This document shows, one piece after another, positions 17,982-26,118 of a DNA stretch of 64,000 bases. Origin of the DNA: Rhodobacter sp. 24-YEA-8 (GTDB lineage Bacteria; Pseudomonadota; Alphaproteobacteria; Rhodobacterales; Rhodobacteraceae); contig NZ_FNSK01000006.1 in the NCBI RefSeq assembly GCF_900105075.1, positions 156,086-220,085 of the forward strand, given 5' to 3'. The notes under the pieces are model-generated. The model was not told the DNA's origin and searched no databases. It saw only the letters and a list, made by a program, of their open reading frames with translations. The translations under genes and the position numbers were made by a program. Numbering within the stretch: position 1 is the stretch's first letter; every line of letters starts with the position of its first letter.

Positions 17982-19492
17982 AGCGTCTTCCAGTCAAAAC
18001 CCGCTTCATAGGCCGCAGCCGCGCGGTAAAGCAGGGCCTCGGCATGTTCGCGCCCGACCAGCATCATCCCCACCGGCAGGCCTTCGGCCCGACCGCAGGG
18101 CAGACTGATCGCGGGCAGGCCCGTGGCATTGAAGGGCGCGGTATTTGCATTCATCTCCAGCGCGCGTCCGACCCATTCCGCCGGACCGCATCCTGGTTCG
18201 GGCAGTTTCGGGGCCTTGAGGGGAACGGTCGGCATCAGGAGCATATCGTAATCCGCAAGCACCGCCAGATAAGCCGCCTTGAGACGGCGGACCAGGTTCT
18301 GTGCCTTGCCATAGGTCTGCCCATGATACTGACCCCGGAAGTAATGCGCCGCAAGCAGAACCGATTTCACATCATCGGGAAAATCCGCCGCATGATCGCG
18401 CCAGTCGCTTTGCGCCCGCATCAGGCTGGTGACGTAAAGCCCCTTCCAGTTGGAGCCGTAATTCAGCCCTTCCATCTGGGCGACGGTGCCTTCGGTGGCA
18501 ATCGGTGTCCAGATCGCATGGCCCTTGCGGTGCAGCGGAATTGAGACTTCGTCAACAGTGGCACCCAGCGTGGCAAGGCGTTCTGCCCCCGCCCGGACCG
18601 TCGCGTCGATATCGGGTTCGGAATTCGGCCAGCCAAAGCCCTCGGGGATAACTGCGATACGCAGACCTTTGGCCCCCGCCGCAATCCCTTCGCTGTAATC
18701 CGTGGCGGCTGGCAGTGCCTGCTGGCGCGGATCAAGCCCGTCCGCCCCGGCAATCGCGGTCAGAACCCGCGCATTGGTCGCGACATCTCCCGACATCACG
18801 CCCGCATGGTCCAGCGTCATCTCGACAGGCATCACCCCGGTATAGGGCACCAGCCCATGCGTCGGTTTCATGCCGACAAAACCGGCATAGGCCGCCGGGA
18901 TCCGCACGGATCCACCCTGATCGGTACCGATAGCGGCATCGACCAGACCCGCAGCCACCAGCGCCGAACAGCCCGAGGAAGACCCGCCCGCCGAGCGCGT
19001 CTCGTCATGGGGGTTGCGCACCGGGCCCTGCGCGCCGGTATGGCTGCTGCCCGAGACGCAGAAATATTCGCATTGCGCCTTGCCCTCGATCACCGCGCCG
19101 GCATCCAGCAGCCGGGTGACCAGCGTGGCATCCACGTCCGGCACATAGCCGCGCAGGCTGGACGCACCGTTCATCATCGGCACACCTGCCAGCATGACAT
19201 TGTCTTTCAGCGCCATGCGCAGCCCCGAAAGCGGGCCGCCGGGCCGCCCCTCAATCCGGGTTTTCACATACCAGGCGTTATAGGGGTTGTCTTCGGGGGC
19301 GGGGTAATGGCCGGGGGTGCGCGGATAGCGTACCTCGGGCAGTTCCGGGGTCAGCGCATCGACGATGGCGTAATCTTCGGCCACGGCCTCCATCAGGGTG
19401 GTGAAGGTCGTCAGCTCGTCTTCGCTCAGCCCGAGGCCCAGATCCTGATCTGCGGCCAGCATATCGTCGAAATTGGGTTTGCGGATGGTCAC
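17978..19492 (-). CDS. Amidase-signature family amidase
   Basis: Amidase of 504 residues. The Ser-cisSer-Lys triad is visible: Lys in LRMALKDNVMLAG, the cis-Ser in RSAGGSSSGCSALVAAG and the nucleophile Ser in GTDQGGSVRIPAAYAGF. A C-terminal segment ENTAPFNATGLPAISLPCG-like (here NANTAPFNATGLPAISLP) is typical of acetamidase/GatA relatives. It hydrolyses an amide to acid and ammonia. It follows the transporter ATPase by 3 bp and overlaps amiC-like, giving import, hydrolysis and sensing in one transcript. Confidence 0.9.
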   Translation of the reverse strand: MTIRKPNFDDMLAADQDLGLGLSEDELTTFTTLMEAVAEDYAIVDALTPELPEVRYPRTPGHYPAPEDNPYNAWYVKTRIEGRPGGPLSGLRMALKDNVMLAGVPMMNGASSLRGYVPDVDATLVTRLLDAGAVIEGKAQCEYFCVSGSSHTGAQGPVRNPHDETRSAGGSSSGCSALVAAGLVDAAIGTDQGGSVRIPAAYAGFVGMKPTHGLVPYTGVMPVEMTLDHAGVMSGDVATNARVLTAIAGADGLDPRQQALPAATDYSEGIAAGAKGLRIAVIPEGFGWPNSEPDIDATVRAGAERLATLGATVDEVSIPLHRKGHAIWTPIATEGTVAQMEGLNYGSNWKGLYVTSLMRAQSDWRDHAADFPDDVKSVLLAAHYFRGQYHGQTYGKAQNLVRRLKAAYLAVLADYDMLLMPTVPLKAPKLPEPGCGPAEWVGRALEMNANTAPFNATGLPAISLPCGRAEGLPVGMMLVGREHAEALLYRAAAAYEAGFDWKTL

Positions 19493-19495
19493 GTC

Positions 19496-20206
19496 TCAGC
19501 CCTCGATCCCGATAAATGCCTTGGCTTCCTCTTCCGATCCGGCGGCTTTCGGGTCGATGGTCTTCGACACGCTGCCCTTGTCGACCGCCAGAACGCGGTC
19601 ACAGATCGACCAGAGGAAATCGATGTCCTGTTCGACCAGAATGATCGACAGGTCCTTTTCTTTGCGCAGACGGATCAGCACATCGATGATCTCGTCGCAG
19701 ATATTGGGCTGGATGCCCTCGGTCGGCTCATCCAGCAGGATCAGATCCGGCTCGCCGCAAAGGCAGCGGCCAAGCGCCAGAAGCTGCTGCTCGCCGCCCG
19801 AAAGCATGCCCGCAGGGCGTTCGAGCAACGGCACGAGGCGTGGCAGGAGGTCCAACACCTCGGCGATCCTCTCGCGGGCGGCGCTGAATTTCTTCACACA
19901 GCCCATGCGCAGGTTTTCCTCGACGCTGAGCAGTTTGAAAAGCTGTTTGCCCTGCGGCACATAGCCGATCCCGGCGCGGGCGCGGGCCTGCACCGGTTTG
20001 GCCGTCAGCACCTGACCATCCTTGCGGATCTCGCCTGACCAGTTCGGCAATTCGCCCATGATGGCGCGCAAAAGCGTCGTCTTGCCCATGCCGTTGCGAC
20101 CGAGAAGCCCGATGCACTCACCGCGACCAAGCGTCAGATCGACGCCGCGCAGCACCGGCACGCGGCCATAGCCCGATTTCAGCCCGGCTACCTCAAGCAT
20201 CGGCAT
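19496..20206 (-). CDS. Urea/branched-chain-type ABC transporter ATP-binding protein (UrtE/LivF-like)
   Basis: ATPase of about 236 residues. Walker A is GRNGMGKT, the signature LSGGEQQ, Walker B LILLDEP, followed by the UrtE-type TEGIQPNICDEI. Possible starts are 20221, 20206 and 20200; 20206 (MPMLEVAGLKSGYG) overlaps the upstream ATPase stop by 14 bp and keeps the family N-terminus. It belongs to the five-gene importer encoded at 19496-24015. The Urt-type rather than Liv-type C-terminal region fits a urea or short-amide substrate. Confidence 0.9.
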   Translation of the reverse strand: MPMLEVAGLKSGYGRVPVLRGVDLTLGRGECIGLLGRNGMGKTTLLRAIMGELPNWSGEIRKDGQVLTAKPVQARARAGIGYVPQGKQLFKLLSVEENLRMGCVKKFSAARERIAEVLDLLPRLVPLLERPAGMLSGGEQQLLALGRCLCGEPDLILLDEPTEGIQPNICDEIIDVLIRLRKEKDLSIILVEQDIDFLWSICDRVLAVDKGSVSKTIDPKAAGSEEEAKAFIGIEG

Positions 20207-20924
20207 TCTCCTTGCGGCCAAGATAGGCGGCCCGCACCTGCGGATCCTTTGAGATCTCGGTGAAACTTCCCTCGGCGATCACGGCGCCGCGCTCGAATAC
20301 CGTGACGCGCTCGCCGATCAGGCGGATGAAATCCATGTCATGTTCGACCACGATCACCGCGCTGTGCTGCGTGATGTCGCGGATGATTTCGACGGTCTTC
20401 AGACTCTCGCTATGGGTCATGCCCGCCGCCGGTTCATCAAGCAGCGCGACCGCCGGCTTCATCGCCAGCATCTGGCCGAGTTCGACCCATTGGCGCTGAC
20501 CATGGGCCAGTTCGGCACAGGCGCGGTGGCGCAGATCCCCAAGGCCGATATGGTCCAGCACATCGCTGACCACTGGCGCAACAGCGCGGCCGCGCAAACG
20601 CCGGCGCGCCGCCATATCGATGTTTTCCTGAACGCTCAGCCCCTCGAACAGGCTGGGCACCTGGGTCTTGATGCCGATCCCGAGCCGCGCGATCTGCCAG
20701 GGCTTCAGCCCCACCAGCGGCTTGCCCCGGAATGTCACCGCGCCACGCGTCGGCGCATATTGGCCCGAAAGCAGCCGGAAGAAGGTGGTCTTGCCCGCGC
20801 CATTCGGGCCGATCAGGCAGCGCAGCTCGCCCTGGCGCAATTCAAAATCAACCGCCCTGACCGCATCTACACCGCCAAAGCTGATGCCAAGGCCCCGGGC
20901 CTGAAGGATGATCTCGCCGCTCAT
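20193..20924 (-). CDS. Urea/branched-chain-type ABC transporter ATP-binding protein (UrtD/LivG-like)
   Basis: ATPase of 243 residues with Walker A GPNGAGKT, a relaxed signature LAHGQRQWVELG (the UrtD/LivG form), Walker B VALLDEPAAGMT and H-loop VVEHDMDFI. The UrtD-typical AAGMTHSES segment is present. Overlaps the permease gene by 4 bp. Together with the UrtE-like protein it would form the ATPase heterodimer of the importer. Confidence 0.91.
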   Translation of the reverse strand: MSGEIILQARGLGISFGGVDAVRAVDFELRQGELRCLIGPNGAGKTTFFRLLSGQYAPTRGAVTFRGKPLVGLKPWQIARLGIGIKTQVPSLFEGLSVQENIDMAARRRLRGRAVAPVVSDVLDHIGLGDLRHRACAELAHGQRQWVELGQMLAMKPAVALLDEPAAGMTHSESLKTVEIIRDITQHSAVIVVEHDMDFIRLIGERVTVFERGAVIAEGSFTEISKDPQVRAAYLGRKENADA

Positions 20925-21910
20925 GCACTCTGCTCCGCTTCAGCTTTGGGTTTGCGGCGCAAAAGCCCTGTGATCATCGGCACGATCCCCTGCGGCACCA
21001 CGAGGACAAAGAAGGCGAGCACCAGCCCGAGCACCAGATTGACCTGCACCACCTGCTGCGTGCCCAGCTTCATCGTCGCCCATTGAAGCGCGATACAGCC
21101 CAGAATCGGCCCGATCAGCGTGCCGCGCCCGCCCACGATCACCCAGATGATGATCTGTGCCGATTGCACAAGGCTGAAGATCGTCGGGCTGACAAAGGCG
21201 CCCCAATTGGCGAAAAGACAGCCGCCAAGCCCCGCCAGCGCCCCGCCCAGCGTAAAGGTGATCAGCTTCGATTGCGCCACATTATAGCCCAGCAGTTCGG
21301 CCCGGACCTCGTTTTCACGCACGGCGATGGCGGTCTTGCCGGGGGTCGTCTTCAGGTAAAGCGTGATGGCGACGATGGAGGCGACGATCACGATCACCGT
21401 CAGGCGGAAGATCTCTGCCGGATCAAGCGGCATCCCCCCCGGCCAGGCCAGCGTTGGAATGCCGGTCATCCCGTTGAAGCCTCCGAGCAGCGCCGATCCG
21501 ATGCGGTATTGCGGCCCGGAGGTGGAGTTGATCAGGTTGAACAGGATCAGTGTCACCGCCAGTGTGATGACCCCGATATAGATGTCATTGATGCGGCCAT
21601 AGAACATGAAATAGCCAAGCACCGCCGCGAAAGCTGCGGGCACCGCAACCGCGATGGCCAGCGCAGCTATGCCTGGGCCGAAATTAATCGCCCCCACAGC
21701 CCAGGCATAGGCGCCCAGGCCGAAAAAGGCGGCCTGGCCGAGGCACATGATCCCGCCTTTTCCCCAGACAAAGGCGAGGCTCAGTGCCAACACCGCCATG
21801 ATGAGATAGGCGGTGAATTCGTAGATGGTGAACAGCTCGAGCCAGCCCGGGGCCAGAAGCCCCAGCACCAGAGCAGCGAAAAGCAACGCGGGTTGCAGGA
21901 TGCGGGACAT
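20921..21910 (-). CDS. Urea/branched-chain-type ABC transporter permease (UrtC/LivM-like)
   Basis: Membrane protein of 329 residues with about nine hydrophobic segments. The family signature WGKGGIMCLGQAAFFGLGAY lies near residue 50 and the cytoplasmic coupling loop AVRENEVRAELLGYNVA near 205. It shares its boundary base with the UrtB-like gene upstream and overlaps UrtD-like by 4 bp. It should form the translocation pore with the UrtB-like protein. Confidence 0.91.
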   Translation of the reverse strand: MSRILQPALLFAALVLGLLAPGWLELFTIYEFTAYLIMAVLALSLAFVWGKGGIMCLGQAAFFGLGAYAWAVGAINFGPGIAALAIAVAVPAAFAAVLGYFMFYGRINDIYIGVITLAVTLILFNLINSTSGPQYRIGSALLGGFNGMTGIPTLAWPGGMPLDPAEIFRLTVIVIVASIVAITLYLKTTPGKTAIAVRENEVRAELLGYNVAQSKLITFTLGGALAGLGGCLFANWGAFVSPTIFSLVQSAQIIIWVIVGGRGTLIGPILGCIALQWATMKLGTQQVVQVNLVLGLVLAFFVLVVPQGIVPMITGLLRRKPKAEAEQSA

Positions 21911-22779
21911 CAGATCGACCTCTTGAAGAAGCGGCCGGTGATGCCCTGCGGCAAGATGCGGATCAGCACGATCGCGGTCAGCAAAAGCGTAACCTCGCCG
22001 ATCACCGGGGTATAGATATAGGTGAAGATCTGCCCGACCGACCCAAAGAGGACCGAGGCGGAGAGGTTGCCGGCGATCACCGCCGCGCCGCCGGAAATCA
22101 CCGTGATGAAGGCCTTAGCGATATAAGAAGCCCCAATCGTCGGGATCACCCCGGTCAGCGGCGCAAGGGCCGCACCGCCAAGACCTGCAAGGGCTGCGCC
22201 CAGCCCGAAGGTCAGCGCATAGATCCGGCGCGGTTTGCCGCCAAGAGCCGCAACCATATCGGCATTTTGCGTGGTTGCCCGCGCCTGCAGCCCGAAGGTG
22301 GTCAGCTTGAAGAGACAGAACAGCCCGGCGAACACCGCCAGCGCCAGCATGATCAGAAAGATCACATAGCCGCTGACGGAGTATTCGCCGATGCTGACGC
22401 TTGGAAGCGGCGTCGGAATCCCCGTGGTCGTATTGCCAACCAGCATGGTCATGCCACCGATCAGCGCAAGGCTGATGCCCCAGGTTGCCAGCATGGTATC
22501 GATCATCCGCCCGTAAAGGTGGCGGATGACCAGCCATTCCAGCGCCAGACCGACAAGCCCCACCACCAGGGGCGCAAGGATCAGCGCGCTGATCCAGAAG
22601 TTCAGACCGGCATGGTTGGTGCCATAGATTGCCACATAGCCGCCGAGCATGAGAAACTCGCCATGGGCCATGTTGATGACTTTCATCATCCCGAAAACCA
22701 CTGCCAGACCGATGCTGATCAGCACCAGAATGGCAATGGACCCCAGGATTTCGATCACGAGGACGGACGCGAAATCCAT
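21910..22779 (-). CDS. Urea/branched-chain-type ABC transporter permease (UrtB/LivH-like)
   Basis: Membrane protein of 289 residues beginning with the family pattern AIGLAVVFGMMKVINMAHG-like (here IGLAVVFGMMKVINMAHGEF) and carrying the coupling-loop sequence GLQARATTQNADMVAALGG. It is shorter than full UrtB proteins, which carry an extra N-terminal domain, and matches the LivH core. Starts 9 bp after the binding-protein stop. Confidence 0.91.
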   Translation of the reverse strand: MDFASVLVIEILGSIAILVLISIGLAVVFGMMKVINMAHGEFLMLGGYVAIYGTNHAGLNFWISALILAPLVVGLVGLALEWLVIRHLYGRMIDTMLATWGISLALIGGMTMLVGNTTTGIPTPLPSVSIGEYSVSGYVIFLIMLALAVFAGLFCLFKLTTFGLQARATTQNADMVAALGGKPRRIYALTFGLGAALAGLGGAALAPLTGVIPTIGASYIAKAFITVISGGAAVIAGNLSASVLFGSVGQIFTYIYTPVIGEVTLLLTAIVLIRILPQGITGRFFKRSI

Positions 22780-22788
22780 GCTTTTTCC

Positions 22789-24015
22789 TTAGAAATCGAT
22801 GACGTATTGCTGGTTGTCATCCGGGTTTGCGACCAGATCGCAGACCAGCGCGGTATCAGCCGGGGGCTGCTGCTCGAAGGTCTCGACCGGAATCAGGCCG
22901 CCGTTTTCGACCCGCGCGATATGCACATCCATTGTGGTGTGATGGGTTTTCGGATCGATGGTGACGCGACCGCTGGGCGCATCCAGCGAGATGCCGGTTT
23001 CCAGCGCCTCGATCACCGGCAGACGGTCGATGGTGCCGGCCTTTTCAACGCCCGCCGCCCAAAGACGGAAGCCCTGATAGGCGCCCATGCCCAACTCGGT
23101 GATATAAGGGTAATCCGCGCCGAATTTCGCGTGGAAATCAGCCACGAACTGCTGGTTCAGCGGATTGTCCAGCTCTTGCAGATAGTTCTGGCAGACCATG
23201 ATACCATCGGATTCCTCGGGCGTCAGGATCACATGTTCATTGCCGCCCGCGAAGGTGGTCGAGGACATCGGGATCTTGCCCAGCATCCCCGCGGCCTTCC
23301 ACTGACGATAGAAAGAGATATGCGCGCCGCCGACAAGCGCCGACCAGACATAGTCCGGCTTTGCCGCCTGGATCTTCGAGATCGAGGTCTTGAAATCGGT
23401 CACATCCATCGGGAAGAACTCGACGCCCAGCACCTCGCCGCCGTGGTCGGCGGTGTATTTCTTCACCCAATCGGCGATGATCTGGCCATAGTTGTAATCG
23501 GCCGCGACGATATAAACCTTGCCGCCGTTGTTCTTGACCGAATAATCGACCAGCTTTTCAACGGTCTGGCCCGGGGTCACGCCGGTTGCGAACATATTGC
23601 GGTCGCAGACGCCGCCCTCATACTGGTTCGCGTAAAAGTAAAGCGTGTTGAACTGACGCATGATCGGGCGCACGACTTCGCGCGAGGCCGAGGTGATCCC
23701 GGCAAAGACCACCGCCGGCTTGTCCGACAGCGCCGCCTGACGGGCGAATTGCGCGTAAAGCTGCATATTCGTCTGCGGATCATAGACGTTGAGCTTCACC
23801 TCACGCCCAAGCAGCCCGCCTTTCGCGTTCTGCTCATCCACGGCAAATCGCAACGCGTCGACGATGGGCTGGCCATAGGACTCAAGCCCCCCCGACTGGT
23901 CGTAAAGGGCGGATACTGTGATCGGCCCCTCCTGCGCAAAGGCACGGGCCGAGGTGAGGCTGAGGGCAGTTGCAGCGCCAAAGGCACCCAACGCCTGACG
24001 GCGGTTCATGGACAT
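22789..24015 (-). CDS. Amide/urea-type ABC transporter substrate-binding protein (UrtA-like)
   Basis: Periplasmic binding protein of about 408 residues and first gene of the amide operon. The start at 24015 (MSMNRRQALGAFGAATALSL) follows GGAGC by 6 nt and gives a Tat-type signal peptide with a twin Arg and the cleavage region ARAFAQE. The mature part has the UrtA/AmiC-like features YDQSGGLESYGQPIVDALR and DEQNAKGGLLGREV. It is paralogous to the AmiC-like regulator in the same operon. Tat export suggests folding before secretion. Its ligand is probably a short amide or urea derivative, judged from context only. Confidence 0.9.
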   Translation of the reverse strand: MSMNRRQALGAFGAATALSLTSARAFAQEGPITVSALYDQSGGLESYGQPIVDALRFAVDEQNAKGGLLGREVKLNVYDPQTNMQLYAQFARQAALSDKPAVVFAGITSASREVVRPIMRQFNTLYFYANQYEGGVCDRNMFATGVTPGQTVEKLVDYSVKNNGGKVYIVAADYNYGQIIADWVKKYTADHGGEVLGVEFFPMDVTDFKTSISKIQAAKPDYVWSALVGGAHISFYRQWKAAGMLGKIPMSSTTFAGGNEHVILTPEESDGIMVCQNYLQELDNPLNQQFVADFHAKFGADYPYITELGMGAYQGFRLWAAGVEKAGTIDRLPVIEALETGISLDAPSGRVTIDPKTHHTTMDVHIARVENGGLIPVETFEQQPPADTALVCDLVANPDDNQQYVIDF

Positions 24016-24284
24016 GGAAGCTCCGATGTTGGGGGGAAGGGCCGGCAACGGGCCGGGTGCTGCGCAAGCAACAGACGGCAACGCAAATGGTGCCTAACGC
24101 CCTGATCAATGTGGTACTTTTGATTTTGAAGCCAGATTTACGGACCCGTTTGTCCTGATCCTGGCTCAATTGAACGGTGCGACGCAGTTGTCGCGGCAGA
24201 AACAGGATTCTGCCTTGTTCGCCGCGCATCCTAGTTATCTTGCTGTCAGCTGTAAAGATACCGACAGAAAATTTCCTCAGCCAG
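24016..24284 (-). promoter_or_regulatory. Leader/promoter region of the amide operon with candidate hairpins
   Basis: About 270 bp without a gene in front of the UrtA-like start. Read on the minus strand it can form several stem-loops: a 7-bp stem GGCAGAA/TTCTGCC with a 6-nt loop (24195-24214), an AGCCAG/CTGGCT stem enclosing GGAC/GTCC with loop AAACGG, and CCGGC/GCCGG close to the start codon. Since an AmiR-like ANTAR protein is encoded in the operon, these are candidate antitermination elements. The minus-strand loops do not show the usual A1/G4 hexaloop pattern cleanly, so this is tentative. Confidence 0.35.
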
Positions 24285-24710
24285 GCTCAGGACCCTTTGA
24301 TGAGCAACCTGTTCTTACTGACTGACGCGCGAATGGGGCGGCTTTCGCCGTTCTTCCCAAAAGCCATGGCAATCCGCGCGTCGATGATCGTCGTGTTCTA
24401 AGTGACATAATCTTTGTGAATCGCAATAGTTTGCGGTGGCGGGGTACCCCGGGGAAGTATGGCCCCACGAAGACCCTCTACACCGCTGGCAGCGGTGGAG
24501 TATCACGGGCAAAGCGTCACTGGTTCGAGCGCGCCTGTGATGCGCCGGGTTTTTGCCCGGATGATGTACGGGCTTGCTTCCGGGGCAGCCGTTCCGAAGA
24601 CGGTGATGATCGATGTGAGCAGGCGAACGCCATGCGTTCGGGTGAGCCTGCACAAGTGTCTCAAGGCGCACCGCACGGCTTCGAATCTGCGGTCAAAAAA
24701 GGGGACCCGA
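24285..24710 (+). mobile_element. IS5-family transposase relic, multiply frameshifted
   Basis: The N-terminus is clear from ATG 24300: MSNLFLLTDARMGRLSPFFP. The frame then shifts and continues as FVNRNSLRWRGTPGKYGPTK, shifts again to HRWQRWSITGK, and again to RVFARMMYGLASGAAVPKTV followed by LKAHRTASNLRSKKG. These are consecutive blocks of one IS5-type transposase, so at least three frameshifts and a small insertion (near 24615-24650) have accumulated and the C-terminal half is missing. No intact inverted repeats were found. It borders the amide operon leader on the left. Confidence 0.8.
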
Positions 24711-24838
24711 AGCCGATCCGGACAGGCAGGCCGTAGTCCCGCAAGATCGCGATGAGCCGCATGAAGTCATCAGCGCTGTTGGCAATCGTCAGGCGCCGGC
24801 GGCGCGTCTTGCCCGGCACCTGAACACCATCTCCTCCC
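24711..24838 (-). mobile_element. IS110-family transposase fragment
   Basis: About 40 residues on the minus strand, TRRRRLTIANSADDFMRLIA followed by ILRDYGLPVRIGF, match the N-terminal RuvC-like region of IS110 transposases (where GFEPT usually follows). The frame breaks right after IGF at the border with the IS5 relic. Too short for subfamily assignment. Confidence 0.55.
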
Positions 24839-24840
24839 GG

Positions 24841-25158
24841 CCGATGCGCTTTGACACGATTTGCGAAGCCAACGCCATCAAGCACCATCTGACGAGGCCC
24901 AAGCATTCCTGGACCAACGGCCAGGTCGAACGGACGAACCGTACCATCAGGAACACCACCGTAAGACGCGTTCATTACGACAGCCATGACCAGATGCGAG
25001 AACATCTGACGGACGTCATGGCGGCCTGCAACTTCGCTCGACCGCTCAAGACCCTCGGAGATCTCACCCCTTACGACTACACCTGCCAGAGTTGGACATC
25101 AGAGCCAGACAGATTCATCCTGAACCCGATCCACCAGATGCCTGGGCGGAACGTCTAG
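24841..25158 (+). mobile_element. IS481-family transposase C-terminal fragment
   Basis: Last about 105 residues of an IS481 transposase: the final catalytic Glu region KHSWTNGQVERTNRTIR, then ACNFARPLKTLGDLTPYDY and the C-terminal TSEPDRFILNPIHQMPG. Everything upstream of the RPMRFDTICE segment is gone. Its TAG stop overlaps the TAG stop of the minus-strand monooxygenase gene (shared CTAG), so the IS end abuts the last codon of the sulfur operon. Confidence 0.85.
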
Positions 25159-26117
25159 AAGAACAGACCGGCGGGCAGCGCCCGGCCATTGACCAGATGA
25201 TCGCCGAGGATGCGGGCCTTGTAGATCGCTGGGTTGTGCACCGAGATTGCGCGCGCATTGCGCCAGTGGCTATCAAGCGCCGCCTCGGCGCGGATGCCGC
25301 GACCGCTCAGCACCTCGAAGATGCGCGCAATCACCGCCTGCGACAGCCGGTCGACGAAGACCTTGGTTTGCACTGCCTCGCGGATGCCATAGACATCGGC
25401 CGAGATCTCACCCAGCACCAGCTGGATCTCGACCTCGTCGGCAGGGCGATCGTTCAGCCCATGGTAGTAATTGCTTTTACGGGCAGACACTTGCGCTGTG
25501 GCCTCCTGCAGCGCGGACGTCGCCACCCCCGCCACCACTGTGGTCAGGTAAAGCTGGGTGAAGGAACTGGCATAGGGCGGCGGCGGCGGTGCCCCCGGCT
25601 GCCGGTCGATGATGTCTTCAGGCCTGATGGCCACATCGACAAACTCGGTCGTGCCCGAGCCAGTGCCACGCTGGCCAAAACCGTCCCAATCGTCGGGAAT
25701 ACTGACACCTGCGCGTGTGACCGGAACCACCAGCTGGACGACATTGTTGCCTTCGTCCGAGGCGGTGACCTGCAGATGGTCGGCATAGAGGTTTCCGGTG
25801 CTGTAATGCGTCACCCCGTCGAGGCGCAGCCCCGCCGCCGTTATCCGCAGCCGGGGGGAATCGCGCCGCCCCTCGCCGCGATGGATGGTCAGGCCAAGGG
25901 CCGGATCGCCCGCTGTCTCTCCCAGCGACCAGCCGAAGATCTCGCCCGCCGCCACCTTCGGCAGCACCTTGCGCGCGAGCGCGCTGCCCGGGCCAAGCCG
26001 CAGCACGGTTTCGACCAGCGCGAAATGGTTGCGGCGGGCGGCACCTGCGCGCAGCTCGTCCAGCACCGGGGCAAGGCCCAGCTCGATGATGATCGCCGAA
26101 AAGGTCTGGCTCGTCAT
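25155..26117 (-). CDS. DszC/SfnB-like flavin-dependent monooxygenase (acyl-CoA dehydrogenase fold), N-terminally shortened
   Basis: Acyl-CoA dehydrogenase-fold protein of 320 residues of the SfnB/DszC group, which use reduced flavin to oxygenate sulfur compounds. Core motifs are GEIFGWSLGET, HYSTGNLYADH, DDWDGFGQRGTGSGTT and the C-terminal HWRNARAISVHNPAIYKAR. The intact relative at 38671-39882 is 403 residues; here about 60-80 N-terminal residues of the first helical domain are missing, and the protein restarts at MTSQTFSAI (26117), 2 bp before the flavin-reductase stop. It may be functional only if that domain is dispensable. Last gene of the operon, next to the IS481 fragment. Confidence 0.75.
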   Translation of the reverse strand: MTSQTFSAIIIELGLAPVLDELRAGAARRNHFALVETVLRLGPGSALARKVLPKVAAGEIFGWSLGETAGDPALGLTIHRGEGRRDSPRLRITAAGLRLDGVTHYSTGNLYADHLQVTASDEGNNVVQLVVPVTRAGVSIPDDWDGFGQRGTGSGTTEFVDVAIRPEDIIDRQPGAPPPPPYASSFTQLYLTTVVAGVATSALQEATAQVSARKSNYYHGLNDRPADEVEIQLVLGEISADVYGIREAVQTKVFVDRLSQAVIARIFEVLSGRGIRAEAALDSHWRNARAISVHNPAIYKARILGDHLVNGRALPAGLFF

Positions 26118-26118
26118 G

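Noticed and set aside
22267..24105. 612-codon plus-strand frame over the permease and binding-protein genes
   Set aside because: Exactly antisense to genes with strong family motifs; composition is typical of a high-GC shadow frame.
24195..24214. A1/G4 hexaloop hairpin as an ANTAR target
   Set aside because: The matching loop (ACAGGA) is on the plus strand, while the AmiR-controlled operon is on the minus strand.
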